A stretch of 5,640 nt of DNA, from the NCBI GenBank assembly GCA_017651385.1, contig JAGCCY010000241.1, forward strand, positions 1 to 5,640, written 5' to 3'. This document shows positions 1 through 5,640 of this stretch, one piece after another. The stretch is from Lachnospiraceae bacterium (GTDB taxonomy: Bacteria > Bacillota > Clostridia > Lachnospirales > Lachnospiraceae). The first letter of the stretch is position 1; each line of letters begins with the position of its first letter. The notes beneath the pieces are model-generated. The model was not told the DNA's origin and searched no databases. It worked only from the letters and a program-made list of their open reading frames with translations. Position numbers and translations under genes: made by a program.

Positions 1-1
1 T

Positions 2-457
2 GCCTTAAGAGAGACCAAGGCTTTATACCTTCGCAACAATTATGACGATAACGAAGCGCTTGCAAAGGCGATCATACATACGCTCGGCGGACGGGCCACG
101 ACCTTTATAGGCGTAAGCGGCGTAAATGTCGAGCACGAGATCGCATTCAAGCATAAGGTTTTAGGCTGCAACGGCATATACAACAGTTTTTCGCTGGGAC
201 CCCAGATCACTTTTGACACAATGCCCTTCGGTTTTGAGAATCACCTGATCTTCGGTTCCATCAATTTCAGGCAGGATCATATGGAAAAGGCCATTGAAAT
301 GCTTGCAAAGAGCGATTATGACAAGATCGTCGAGCTTATAGACAAAGAGGAATTCATAAAAGATCCGATCGCTGCTTACAACAACAAGATCTACTGCAAG
401 AACTCTCCTCTTAAGACAGCTGTTGTATGGAATCCCAAATATGTGGATTTAGGTTGA
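2..457 (+). CDS. Glucose-dehydrogenase-like MDR sugar dehydrogenase, C-terminal part (5' truncated)
   Basis: An open frame enters from the left edge and ends at TGA 455-457, giving 151 visible residues. The visible part resembles the C-terminal half of medium-chain (MDR) aldose dehydrogenases of the glucose dehydrogenase type. Residues 84-88 read FGSIN, where that family has a VGSVN-like strand, followed by a helix starting at His93. The protein ends in a PLKTAVVWN strand, comparable to the IK-x-x-x-x-W tail of archaeal glucose dehydrogenase. The zinc-binding and Rossmann parts lie outside the window, so cofactor and substrate cannot be read. Members oxidise an aldose at C1 to a lactone with NAD(P). 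With the lactonase and FucU genes downstream, this is the best local candidate for an L-fucose (or similar aldose) 1-dehydrogenase; that role is inferred from context. A different MDR alcohol or threonine dehydrogenase is possible. Confidence 0.62.
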   Translation, partial: ALRETKALYLRNNYDDNEALAKAIIHTLGGRATTFIGVSGVNVEHEIAFKHKVLGCNGIYNSFSLGPQITFDTMPFGFENHLIFGSINFRQDHMEKAIEMLAKSDYDKIVELIDKEEFIKDPIAAYNNKIYCKNSPLKTAVVWNPKYVDLG

Positions 458-490
458 CATAATATTATCAATTAAGTGATTAAAGGCAGT

Positions 491-510
491 GTGGCGGGTT
501 TTACCGCCAC
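491..510 (+). other. Perfect intercistronic hairpin (7-bp stem)
   Basis: GTGGCGG (491-497) and CCGCCAC (504-510) are exact inverted repeats around a 6-base loop, GTTTTA. The stem is GC-rich and lies between the two dehydrogenase genes. No T-run follows, so it is not a standard intrinsic terminator. A partial terminator, an RNA stability or processing element, or a hairpin that controls access to the next ribosome site 9 bases downstream are all possible. Confidence 0.6.
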
Positions 511-518
511 ATGCAGAT

Positions 519-524
519 GAAAGG
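519..524 (+). promoter_or_regulatory. Ribosome binding site deciding the dehydrogenase start
   Basis: GAAAGG lies 7 bases before ATG 532. The in-frame upstream ATG at 511 sits directly against the 3' arm of the hairpin and has no Shine-Dalgarno sequence, so 532 is the better start. The resulting N-terminus (MKTVLI) is also typical of the enzyme family. Confidence 0.65.
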
Positions 525-531
525 CAGAAAA

Positions 532-1554
532 ATGAAAACTGTATTGATCGACAAACCATTCGAAGTCTCGGTCACCGAGACCGAAAAGCCGGTTCCCGGC
601 GAGGGCGAAGCTTTACTTGAAATCTTATATTGCGGTATCTGCGGTTCGGATGTCGCGAGTTTTACGGGCAATCAGCCGTTTACTACGTATCCGCGTATCC
701 CGGGACATGAATTCTCGGCGAGGATCGTCTCCGTACCGGACAACGACAAGGGTTTAAAAGCCGGCGATGTGATCACCGCAAATCCTTATTTTAACTGTAA
801 GACCTGCTATTCCTGCAAACGCGGCCACATAAACTGCTGCACCGACAATCAGACCATGGGCGTACAGCGCGACGGATGCTTCCGCGAATATATCGTTATG
901 CCGGTCGAACGCATATATCCCGGCAAAGGTCTTTCCGCAAAAGAACTCGCTCTGGTGGAGCCGTTTACGATCGCATATCACGCTCTTCACCGTGCAAAGA
1001 TCAATAAGGGCGATAACGTACTCGTGGTAGGTGCGGGCCCCATCGGACTTTTCGCGCTTTTAGCGGCAAAGGCTCAGGGCGCCACCGTATATGTATCCGA
1101 TCTTTTAGACGGAAGGCTTGACAAGGCGCTTCATTTCGGAGCAGACGGAGTCATTAATTCGGGTAAGAACGATATAGTAAAAGAAGCAATGCGTATCACC
1201 GAAGGAAACGGCTTTGACGTATGTGTGGAAGCCTGCGGAAGCAACGTAACGTTTTTAAACTGCATCGACTGCGCCGCATTTGCAGCAAATATCATACTGA
1301 TCGGAAACGGCAAGAAAGAGACAACCTTCTTACACTCTGTTCTTCTTAAAAAGGAACTTAATGTCTTCGGAAGCAGAAACTCGCTCCCCAAAGACTTTAT
1401 GGAAGTTATCGATCTTATCGCATCGGGCAGCGTCAATGTTCTTGATATGGTCTCCGACGTATATCCGATAGATAACGTAAAAGATGCTTTTGACGCCCTT
1501 ACACACAACGACGGAAGCCTTGCAAAGGTTCTGATCAAAGTACACGGAGAATAA
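532..1554 (+). CDS. Zinc-dependent MDR sugar/polyol dehydrogenase (L-galactonate/sorbitol dehydrogenase-like)
   Basis: The 340-residue product is a complete NAD(P)-dependent zinc alcohol dehydrogenase of normal family length. The catalytic-zinc ligands are visible as Cys37 (GICGSD), His59-Glu60 (GHE) and Glu143 (VEP). Structural-zinc cysteines are Cys89, Cys92, Cys95 and Cys103. The Rossmann fold has GAGPIG at 167-172, and Asp190 at the end of the second strand suggests NAD rather than NADP. Segments such as GNQPF..YPR..GHE and GSRN..P.DF near the C-terminus recall E. coli L-galactonate 5-dehydrogenase (LgoD/YjjN), from memory. It probably oxidises a secondary hydroxyl or the C1 of a sugar, sugar acid or polyol in the cytoplasm. 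The amidohydrolase gene begins 2 bases after its stop, so the two are co-transcribed. In a fucose-type pathway it could be the aldose dehydrogenase or act on a later intermediate; the exact substrate is unresolved. An in-frame ATG at 511 is a less likely start. Confidence 0.85.
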   Translation: MKTVLIDKPFEVSVTETEKPVPGEGEALLEILYCGICGSDVASFTGNQPFTTYPRIPGHEFSARIVSVPDNDKGLKAGDVITANPYFNCKTCYSCKRGHINCCTDNQTMGVQRDGCFREYIVMPVERIYPGKGLSAKELALVEPFTIAYHALHRAKINKGDNVLVVGAGPIGLFALLAAKAQGATVYVSDLLDGRLDKALHFGADGVINSGKNDIVKEAMRITEGNGFDVCVEACGSNVTFLNCIDCAAFAANIILIGNGKKETTFLHSVLLKKELNVFGSRNSLPKDFMEVIDLIASGSVNVLDMVSDVYPIDNVKDAFDALTHNDGSLAKVLIKVHGE

Positions 1555-1556
1555 AT

Positions 1557-2429
1557 ATGATAAAGATCGATGCTCATGTACATCTTTGGGATAAAGAAGC
1601 CGGTCTTGTAAACGGAAAGCCGGTATACGGTATCGGAAACGGAAAGGTTGATTTCGGCGGGGAGATCCGCCAGATGATGCCTCCGTACATGGATGATGAC
1701 AGAAACACCGTTGAACGTCTCATCGCCAATATGGATTACGCCTGCGTAAACGGCTGTGTGGTCACTCAGGAATACATCGACGGAAATCAGGATGAATACC
1801 TTAGATCCTCCAAAGAAAAATACCCCGAAAGAGTTAAGATCTGTTCTCTTTACGAGGAAAAGGAAGGTTATGCACTCGACGGCTTCGACGGCATAAAAAT
1901 ATGTGCGTCAAGGCTTAAGGATAAGGAACTAAAAAAGCTTCTCTTTCTTTTTAAAGAAGTCGAAGAAACAGGTAAATTCATAGGTCTTGACCTTGCCGAC
2001 GGCGATCTTCAGACTGCAGATATGGAGTATCTTATAAAGGAATGTCCGGATCTTAAGATCACGATCGGGCATTTCGGAATGGTCACCACGAAAAACTGGC
2101 AGGAACAGATAAAGCTTGCAAGGCACGAAAACGTATACATCGAAAGCGGCGGCCTCACATGGCTTTTTAACTATGAGTTCTATCCCTATCCTTCCGCGAT
2201 AGATGCAATCTGCGAAGCAAAAAACATCTGCGGTATCGAAAAGCTTATGTGGGGAAGCGACTACCCCCGCACGATGACGGATATCACATACAAGTCCGCA
2301 GTACGCTTTATTCTTGAGACAGATAAACTTACCGGACATGAAAAAGAACTTTTCATGGGACTTAACGCAGTTAACTTCTACGGTTTTAAGGATTTAAAGG
2401 AAATACCGGAACCGTTAAATATGCTTTAA
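1557..2429 (+). CDS. Amidohydrolase-2 family sugar lactonase, probable L-fuconolactonase
   Basis: The 290-residue product is a metal-dependent TIM-barrel hydrolase of the amidohydrolase_2 (COG3618/COG2159-like) family. The first strand carries the metal-binding H-x-H (His7, His9 in DAHVHLW). Strand-four lysine is Lys114 (GFDGIKI), a later His172 lies in GHFG, and the catalytic Asp235 lies in WGSDYPR, all in the usual order. Family members include L-fuconolactone, L-rhamnono-lactone and 4-sulfomuconolactone hydrolases, as well as decarboxylases. There is no signal peptide, so it acts in the cytoplasm. GGAGA at 1546-1550, inside the end of the dehydrogenase gene, serves as ribosome site. The gene follows that stop by 2 bases and precedes fucU by 20 bases. 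Position between aldose dehydrogenase genes and a fucose mutarotase argues for opening fuconolactone to fuconate. The lactonase role is inferred; the fold is well supported. Confidence 0.82.
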   Translation: MIKIDAHVHLWDKEAGLVNGKPVYGIGNGKVDFGGEIRQMMPPYMDDDRNTVERLIANMDYACVNGCVVTQEYIDGNQDEYLRSSKEKYPERVKICSLYEEKEGYALDGFDGIKICASRLKDKELKKLLFLFKEVEETGKFIGLDLADGDLQTADMEYLIKECPDLKITIGHFGMVTTKNWQEQIKLARHENVYIESGGLTWLFNYEFYPYPSAIDAICEAKNICGIEKLMWGSDYPRTMTDITYKSAVRFILETDKLTGHEKELFMGLNAVNFYGFKDLKEIPEPLNML

Positions 2430-2449
2430 AAGAAAAGAAAGGAACTTTT

Positions 2450-2890
2450 ATGTTAAAAGGAATTTCACCCATGTTATCCCCCCAGCTGTTAAAGGTTCTG
2501 TGCGAAATGGGGCACAGTGACACGATCGTCATTGCAGACGGCAATTTTCCCGCAGAGACTATGGGAAAAGATGCGATCGTGATAAGAATGGACGGCCACG
2601 GTGTGCCCGAGATACTCGATGCAATACTCTCCGTCTTTCCGCTCGACAGTTATATAGATAAGCCCGTAAAACTTATGGACAGAGTCAAAGGCGACAACGC
2701 CGACGTGTCGATCTGGAAAAAATACGATGAGATCGTCGCAAAATACGAAGAACGCGGAACAGCCGTCATCGACAAGCTTGAACGTTTTGAATTCTATGAA
2801 GAATCCAAAAAGGCCTATGCGGTGATCGCCACCTCGGAAACAAGCCAGTACGCGAATGTGATACTGCAGAAAGGCTGCGTGCTCCTTTAG
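2450..2890 (+). CDS. fucU: L-fucose mutarotase (RbsD/FucU family)
   Basis: The 146-residue product matches E. coli FucU along its length: MLKGISPMLSP at the N-terminus, MGHSD with His22, ADGNFP with Asp30, RFEFYE at 112-117, and a closing YANVILQKG. FucU interconverts alpha and beta anomers of L-fucopyranose, supplying the anomer that the next enzyme uses. FucU family members form cytoplasmic ring-shaped oligomers. The RFxFYE segment favours FucU over the ribose pyranase RbsD. A clear AAAGGAA ribosome site precedes ATG 2450. It is the last gene of the sugar operon. In fucose-isomerase organisms fucU sits with fucI/fucK; here it follows dehydrogenases and a lactonase, where anomer supply for a pyranose 1-dehydrogenase makes sense. 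No terminator is evident after the stop. Confidence 0.93.
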   Translation: MLKGISPMLSPQLLKVLCEMGHSDTIVIADGNFPAETMGKDAIVIRMDGHGVPEILDAILSVFPLDSYIDKPVKLMDRVKGDNADVSIWKKYDEIVAKYEERGTAVIDKLERFEFYEESKKAYAVIATSETSQYANVILQKGCVLL

Positions 2891-2901
2891 TATAGTTTGA
2901 T

Positions 2902-2924
2902 ATACGTATCTTTCGGATATCCGA
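2902..2924. promoter_or_regulatory. Two adjacent small palindromes in the fucU/DUF402 spacer
   Basis: ATACGTAT (2902-2909) and TCGGATATCCGA (2913-2924) are exact palindromes separated by three bases. The 103-bp spacer 2891-2993 shows neither a GC hairpin with a T-run nor a convincing promoter. The palindromes could be protein-binding sites for control of the DUF402 gene, but short AT-rich palindromes also arise by chance. Confidence 0.3.
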
Positions 2925-2993
2925 TGGACTAATCGTATGAATAGGGGTAAACTGTTGGCAATAAGAATTTAATATCACAACGGAGGAACAACT

Positions 2994-3470
2994 ATGTGCC
3001 ATAAAGATGTGTTAAAGCTGTACATGAAAAAGATCATTCCCGAAAAATGCATTCTTTTAAAAGATGACATCATTTTAGAAGCCGACAACGAACACATCGT
3101 GACGTCATGGAAAGCGTTCCATCCGGGGCCCGATTTCTCTCACGGATATTCCTGCTACTATCTGGATCAGGGCTTTAAGATAAGCAAATTCTACAAGGAT
3201 GACGGTACCCTTTTATACTGGTACTGCGATATCGTCAATTACGACTACAACGAAGATGAAAATACGCTCGTGGTCACCGACCTTTTAGCCGATGTGGTCA
3301 TGTATCCCGACGGACATTTTAAGGTCGTGGACCTTGACGAGCTTGCTGAAGCATTGGAAAAGAAGCTCATAACAGATGAACTTGTCGCAGAATGCCTGCG
3401 TTCACTGCATGGGCTTCTTAATATCATTTACCGTAATAAATTCGACAAACTACAAAGTCCTTTGGATTAA
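2994..3470 (+). CDS. DUF402 family protein (nucleotide phosphatase-like)
   Basis: The 158-residue product shows the DUF402 signature: WYCDI at 76-80, DLLADVV at 96-102, PDG at 105-107 and DLDE at 113-116. These acidic residues are the metal- and phosphate-handling core in the family. Characterised members include nucleoside di/triphosphate phosphatases (Ntdp) and FomD, which hydrolyses a cytidylyl-phosphonate. A nucleotide or nucleotide-linked substrate is therefore plausible, but the specific one cannot be read. It has no signal peptide or membrane segment. GGAGG at 2982-2986, 7 bases before ATG 2994, fixes the start; the next Met, at residue 11, has no ribosome site. It is 103 bp from fucU and probably functionally independent. 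Its last 21 bases overlap the 3' end of the convergent acetyltransferase gene. Confidence 0.82.
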   Translation: MCHKDVLKLYMKKIIPEKCILLKDDIILEADNEHIVTSWKAFHPGPDFSHGYSCYYLDQGFKISKFYKDDGTLLYWYCDIVNYDYNEDENTLVVTDLLADVVMYPDGHFKVVDLDELAEALEKKLITDELVAECLRSLHGLLNIIYRNKFDKLQSPLD

Positions 3471-4196
3471 ACTGTTGTATTCAACGGTCTTTCCGTCTTT
3501 TTCATACTTAAATCCCACAAGATTTAAGCCGTTCCATATTGCATAAAACGCCGATCTTCCGGAAACGGAATCCGAAAGAAGGTCTTTAAGTTTAGCTTTT
3601 AGTTCTTTTTCACCCGCATCCGGAAAAGCGGTCTTTACATATTCTGCCCATATCGGGAATATCTTTTCGACCACAGGCGTATCCGCGCCCGGAACAGGGT
3701 AATACTGGAAAAGCTGCTTTAAGTAACAGGTCTCGTTCTCTTTGTCATAAAAATCCGCAAACCCGCACGGTTTCTTTGTATCATAAAAACCAAGTCCCGT
3801 ATGTAAGTTAATAGAAGGCTTATTGTCACGGTCCACCGATGCGATCACATATTCTGCCGCATCGTAATACGCCAGTTCGTCAAAGGCCTTCAAATAAAGA
3901 TTTGTGGCTGTCTTATGCCCTCTGTACGCCTTTAATACATACACGTCGCCGATATACCATCTCACGGGATCGTCGGGATCTCTTAAACACCTTAAATAAC
4001 CGACGGTTTTCCCCTTATCAACGGCCATGACTTCAAACCACTTAACCGCATACTGTTTCTCGTAATCGGCGCAAAAATTCACCTGTATATCGGCATTGCC
4101 TTCGCCGGCTTTACCCGCATTTACGAAAAATTCGGCAAGAGAGCTTAGTCTTTCTTTCGATATGTTCTTATGCGAATCAAGTATTATATATCTCAT
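3450..4196 (-). CDS. GNAT acetyltransferase with C-terminal extension
   Basis: The 248-residue product contains a GNAT domain at about residues 45-150. VGYLRC (65-70) is a central strand, followed by the core strand and acetyl-CoA loop GDVYVLKAYRGHKTATNLY (83-101), then the ASVDRDN and LHTGLGF segments typical of the C-terminal half. The canonical loop pattern R/Q-x-x-G-x-G/A here reads R92-G-H-K-T-A97, with Lys in place of the first Gly. About 85 further residues follow the GNAT core and match no domain I recognise. The substrate is unknown. ATG 4196 is preferred: its AGGA (4199-4202) overlaps the stop of the deacetylase gene, a coupled arrangement, though the spacing to ATG is short. A TTG at 4232 would extend the protein by 12 residues into the upstream gene and is less likely. 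The 3' end overlaps the DUF402 gene by 21 bp. Confidence 0.78.
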   Translation of the reverse strand: MRYIILDSHKNISKERLSSLAEFFVNAGKAGEGNADIQVNFCADYEKQYAVKWFEVMAVDKGKTVGYLRCLRDPDDPVRWYIGDVYVLKAYRGHKTATNLYLKAFDELAYYDAAEYVIASVDRDNKPSINLHTGLGFYDTKKPCGFADFYDKENETCYLKQLFQYYPVPGADTPVVEKIFPIWAEYVKTAFPDAGEKELKAKLKDLLSDSVSGRSAFYAIWNGLNLVGFKYEKDGKTVEYNSLIQRTL

Positions 4197-4198
4197 TT

Positions 4199-4205
4199 TC
4201 CTAAA
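4199..4205 (-). promoter_or_regulatory. Ribosome site overlapping the upstream stop codon
   Basis: On the minus strand TTTAGGA (4205 to 4199) contains both the deacetylase stop TAG (4203-4201) and the AGGA that precedes ATG 4196 by two bases. This favours translation of the acetyltransferase by ribosomes finishing the deacetylase, and argues for ATG 4196 over TTG 4232. Confidence 0.5.
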
Positions 4206-4905
4206 CCGGTCTAAAAAATTCGGGTTTTTCAAACTTTACGCCGTTTTCAAGAAGATAGTCCAAAAACTTTGCATAATACCCGGGAACCAGTTCCTCCGTT
4301 TCGTCATGAGCATGAAGAAGAAGTATGTTAAGGCTGTTTTCATAAAACACGCTTCCGCCGTTTTGTGGAGCTTTATCATTTATCCTGTCCCAAACGTTTT
4401 GAACGGTGAAGCCGGATCCCTTACGGATATTGTATTCCGCAAAATCAAAGGTCCAGAATGTATCTATATCCTTATCAAGTCCGCTTTCCGGCCACCATTC
4501 GTAAGTGACCTCTCTGTCGGAAAGCTTGTCAAAACCGTGTGTTTTAAAGAACTTTTGATACTCATCCTTATGTTCTCCGCCTTTATCTCCGTAAGGGAAT
4601 CGAAACGGGCGAAAAGAACGCGTCACTCCTGCATCGGCATACAGTTTATCCAGGATCCTGTCGCATTTTAAGATATCTTCCACTCCCTCTTCAAAAGGGA
4701 TCTGTGAAAAATGGGGATGTGAATAACTGTGATTTCCGACGACCATGCCGTTTTTTAAGGCATATACTGCTTCGTCGTAATATCTTTCGACATTCTCCCC
4801 GACCGCGAACATAACCGGTCTTATGCCTTTTGAATTAAGATAATCCACTAAGGCGGGAGTATTCTGTGACGCTATATCATCGATCGTAAGGATTGCTTTT
4901 AACAT
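4201..4905 (-). CDS. Polysaccharide deacetylase family (NodB-like, CE4) protein
   Basis: The 234-residue product carries the NodB deacetylase motifs in order: TIDD with Asp9-Asp10 (motif 1), H-S-Y-S-H with His59 and His63 (metal-binding motif 2), RFPYG at 102-106 (motif 3), a TFWTFDF region near 149-155, and LLLHAHDE with His198/His200 (motif 5). All catalytic and metal residues appear intact. Such enzymes remove N- or O-acetyl groups from glycans, peptidoglycan or amino sugars. Unlike secreted family members, it starts at the catalytic domain with no signal peptide or membrane anchor, suggesting a cytoplasmic or small-molecule substrate. AGGAGA (4911-4916) five bases before ATG 4905 supports the start, and a strong promoter lies just upstream. 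The acetyltransferase gene follows with 4 bases between. The substrate is not evident. Confidence 0.85.
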   Translation of the reverse strand: MLKAILTIDDIASQNTPALVDYLNSKGIRPVMFAVGENVERYYDEAVYALKNGMVVGNHSYSHPHFSQIPFEEGVEDILKCDRILDKLYADAGVTRSFRPFRFPYGDKGGEHKDEYQKFFKTHGFDKLSDREVTYEWWPESGLDKDIDTFWTFDFAEYNIRKGSGFTVQNVWDRINDKAPQNGGSVFYENSLNILLLHAHDETEELVPGYYAKFLDYLLENGVKFEKPEFFRPV

Positions 4906-4947
4906 ACTTTTCTCCTATGTATTTTATCTTCCTTTAACCCGATATCC

Positions 4948-4977
4948 ATTATAGCGTATTTTTGTGATCACGGTCAA
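4948..4977 (-). promoter_or_regulatory. Sigma-A promoter for the deacetylase/acetyltransferase pair
   Basis: On the minus strand a -35 TTGACC (4977-4972) and a perfect -10 TATAAT (4953-4948) are separated by 18 bases. Transcription should begin near 4941, giving a leader of about 35 bases before ATG 4905. The spacer begins with the palindrome GTGATCAC (4964-4971), touching the -35 box, a position where a bound repressor would block the polymerase. The promoter implies that the pair is transcribed independently of the MFS gene. Confidence 0.75.
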
Positions 4978-4998
4978 AGAACCATCCCGGATGATGAT

Positions 4999-5640
4999 CT
5001 AAGCAGGCTTTTCTTTTCCGCTTTCAAGATCTTCTATCTTTTTTGAAAATAAAGTTATCAAAGATGTGATGACAAGCATCACTCCCGAAACCGTTATCAC
5101 AAGCGCCGATCCTCTGCCCACCGTCATATCAAAGGCTTTTGCCGCACCGTCGGCAAGCACTCCCGAAAGTGCAAATGCCGGAATATAACCAAGCTGCGAA
5201 AGAAAACCTATAAAGCCCCATGCCCTGCCCTGAAGTTCTTCGGGGATATTGACCCTTGCAAGGTAATCAAGCGATGAATTGGCCATCGGGAGCATTGCAA
5301 AAAATAGAGCTCCGAATATACATATAAGGACTATGTTTTCTTTTGATGCAAAGCCGATCATAAATACTCCCGACATCGCAAGGGATATCCCGAGTACTTT
5401 TGAGTGCCTTTTCTTTATCCCGACGATACCTATGATGACCGACATGACAAGCATCCCCGTCGCGCACAGGGTTTCCGCAAAGCCAAGTGTCTTTGAATCG
5501 GTAAAAGAAAGCATCATCGGCTCGCTTAACACCTGGACCACACCCATAAACATCGTTATCACGGATGAGATCATAATAAGTTTGAACACGCCTTTTCGCT
5601 TATAAAGCGAATCTCTGCCTTCGGATAAGCTATCAAAAAA
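4999..5640 (-). CDS. MFS transporter, C-terminal half (5' truncated)
   Basis: The reading frame stays open to the right edge of the window; a GTG at 5589 is internal, not the start. The 213 visible residues hold six hydrophobic segments, as expected for transmembrane helices 7-12 of a 12-helix major facilitator. A basic loop (GIKKRHSK) lies between the second and third segments. The segment IPEELQGRAWGFIGFLSQLGY resembles the macrolide-efflux/MFS_3-like group of Gram-positive exporters, in which a P-x-x-x-x-G-R-x-x-G loop precedes a helix. It ends in a charged tail (KKIEDLESGKEKPA). An exporter of drugs or small molecules is the family expectation; the substrate cannot be inferred. The stop is at 4999-5001, upstream of the promoter of the next gene. 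No strong terminator is visible after it, so read-through is possible. Confidence 0.82.
   Translation of the reverse strand, partial: FFDSLSEGRDSLYKRKGVFKLIMISSVITMFMGVVQVLSEPMMLSFTDSKTLGFAETLCATGMLVMSVIIGIVGIKKRHSKVLGISLAMSGVFMIGFASKENIVLICIFGALFFAMLPMANSSLDYLARVNIPEELQGRAWGFIGFLSQLGYIPAFALSGVLADGAAKAFDMTVGRGSALVITVSGVMLVITSLITLFSKKIEDLESGKEKPA

Noticed and set aside
511..531. Upstream ATG 511 as start of the zinc dehydrogenase
   Set aside because: It abuts the hairpin and lacks a ribosome site. ATG 532 has GAAAGG at good spacing and gives the usual family N-terminus.
1131..1583. 150-codon open frame on the - strand
   Set aside because: It is antisense to the zinc dehydrogenase and covers its conserved C-terminal region, with a low-complexity, serine-rich product and no family signature.
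1929..2339. 136-codon open frame on the - strand
   Set aside because: It is the antisense shadow of the amidohydrolase, spanning its catalytic His172 and Asp235 codons.
4096..4671. 191-codon open frame on the + strand
   Set aside because: It runs antisense through the acetyltransferase and deacetylase genes, whose motifs are intact on the other strand. It shows no recognisable domain.
4975..4998. Possible terminator after the MFS gene
   Set aside because: CATC/GATG around CGG gives only a 4-bp stem with a 3-base loop and no proper T-run, too weak to call.
5587..5589. GTG as start of the MFS gene
   Set aside because: The frame stays open to the window edge with MFS-like sequence, and six helices alone would be half a transporter, so the gene is truncated by the window.
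5279..5605. 108-codon open frame on the + strand
   Set aside because: It is antisense to the MFS transporter, and its apparent composition follows from the hydrophobic codons of the opposite strand.

Overview
The window looks like chromosomal DNA of a low-to-mid GC anaerobic Firmicute, most likely a Lachnospiraceae relative (Butyrivibrio-like). This is inferred from the style of the proteins, AGGAG-type ribosome sites and one near-consensus sigma-A promoter; no marker gene is present to prove it. No tRNA, rRNA, CRISPR array, insertion sequence or other mobile-element signature was seen.

Left part (1-2890, + strand): the end of an operon for oxidative metabolism of a free sugar. In order it holds the C-terminal part of a glucose-dehydrogenase-like MDR enzyme (2-457), a complete zinc-dependent MDR sugar/polyol dehydrogenase (532-1554), a metal-dependent amidohydrolase of the sugar-lactonase type (1557-2429) and an L-fucose mutarotase, FucU (2450-2890). 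Mutarotase, dehydrogenase and lactonase are the first steps of a non-phosphorylating L-fucose pathway (fucose to fuconolactone to fuconate). The second dehydrogenase could act at C1 or on a later keto-acid or alditol intermediate. A dehydratase, an aldolase and a transporter would be expected upstream, outside the window.

Middle (2891-3470, + strand): a spacer of about 100 bp with two small palindromes, then a stand-alone DUF402-family protein (2994-3470), probably a nucleotide phosphatase-like enzyme unrelated to the sugar genes.

Right part (3450-5640, - strand): a 5'-truncated MFS transporter (4999-5640), a strong promoter (4948-4977), a cytoplasmic NodB-type polysaccharide deacetylase-like protein (4201-4905) and a GNAT acetyltransferase with an unexplained C-terminal extension (3450-4196). 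The last two are tightly coupled: the stop codon of the first lies inside the ribosome site of the second. The acetyltransferase gene runs tail to tail into the DUF402 gene and overlaps it by 21 bp, leaving no room for an ordinary intergenic terminator.

The best candidate for something under-described is the oxidative fucose-type cassette built on MDR dehydrogenases. The deacetylase/acetyltransferase pair comes second.
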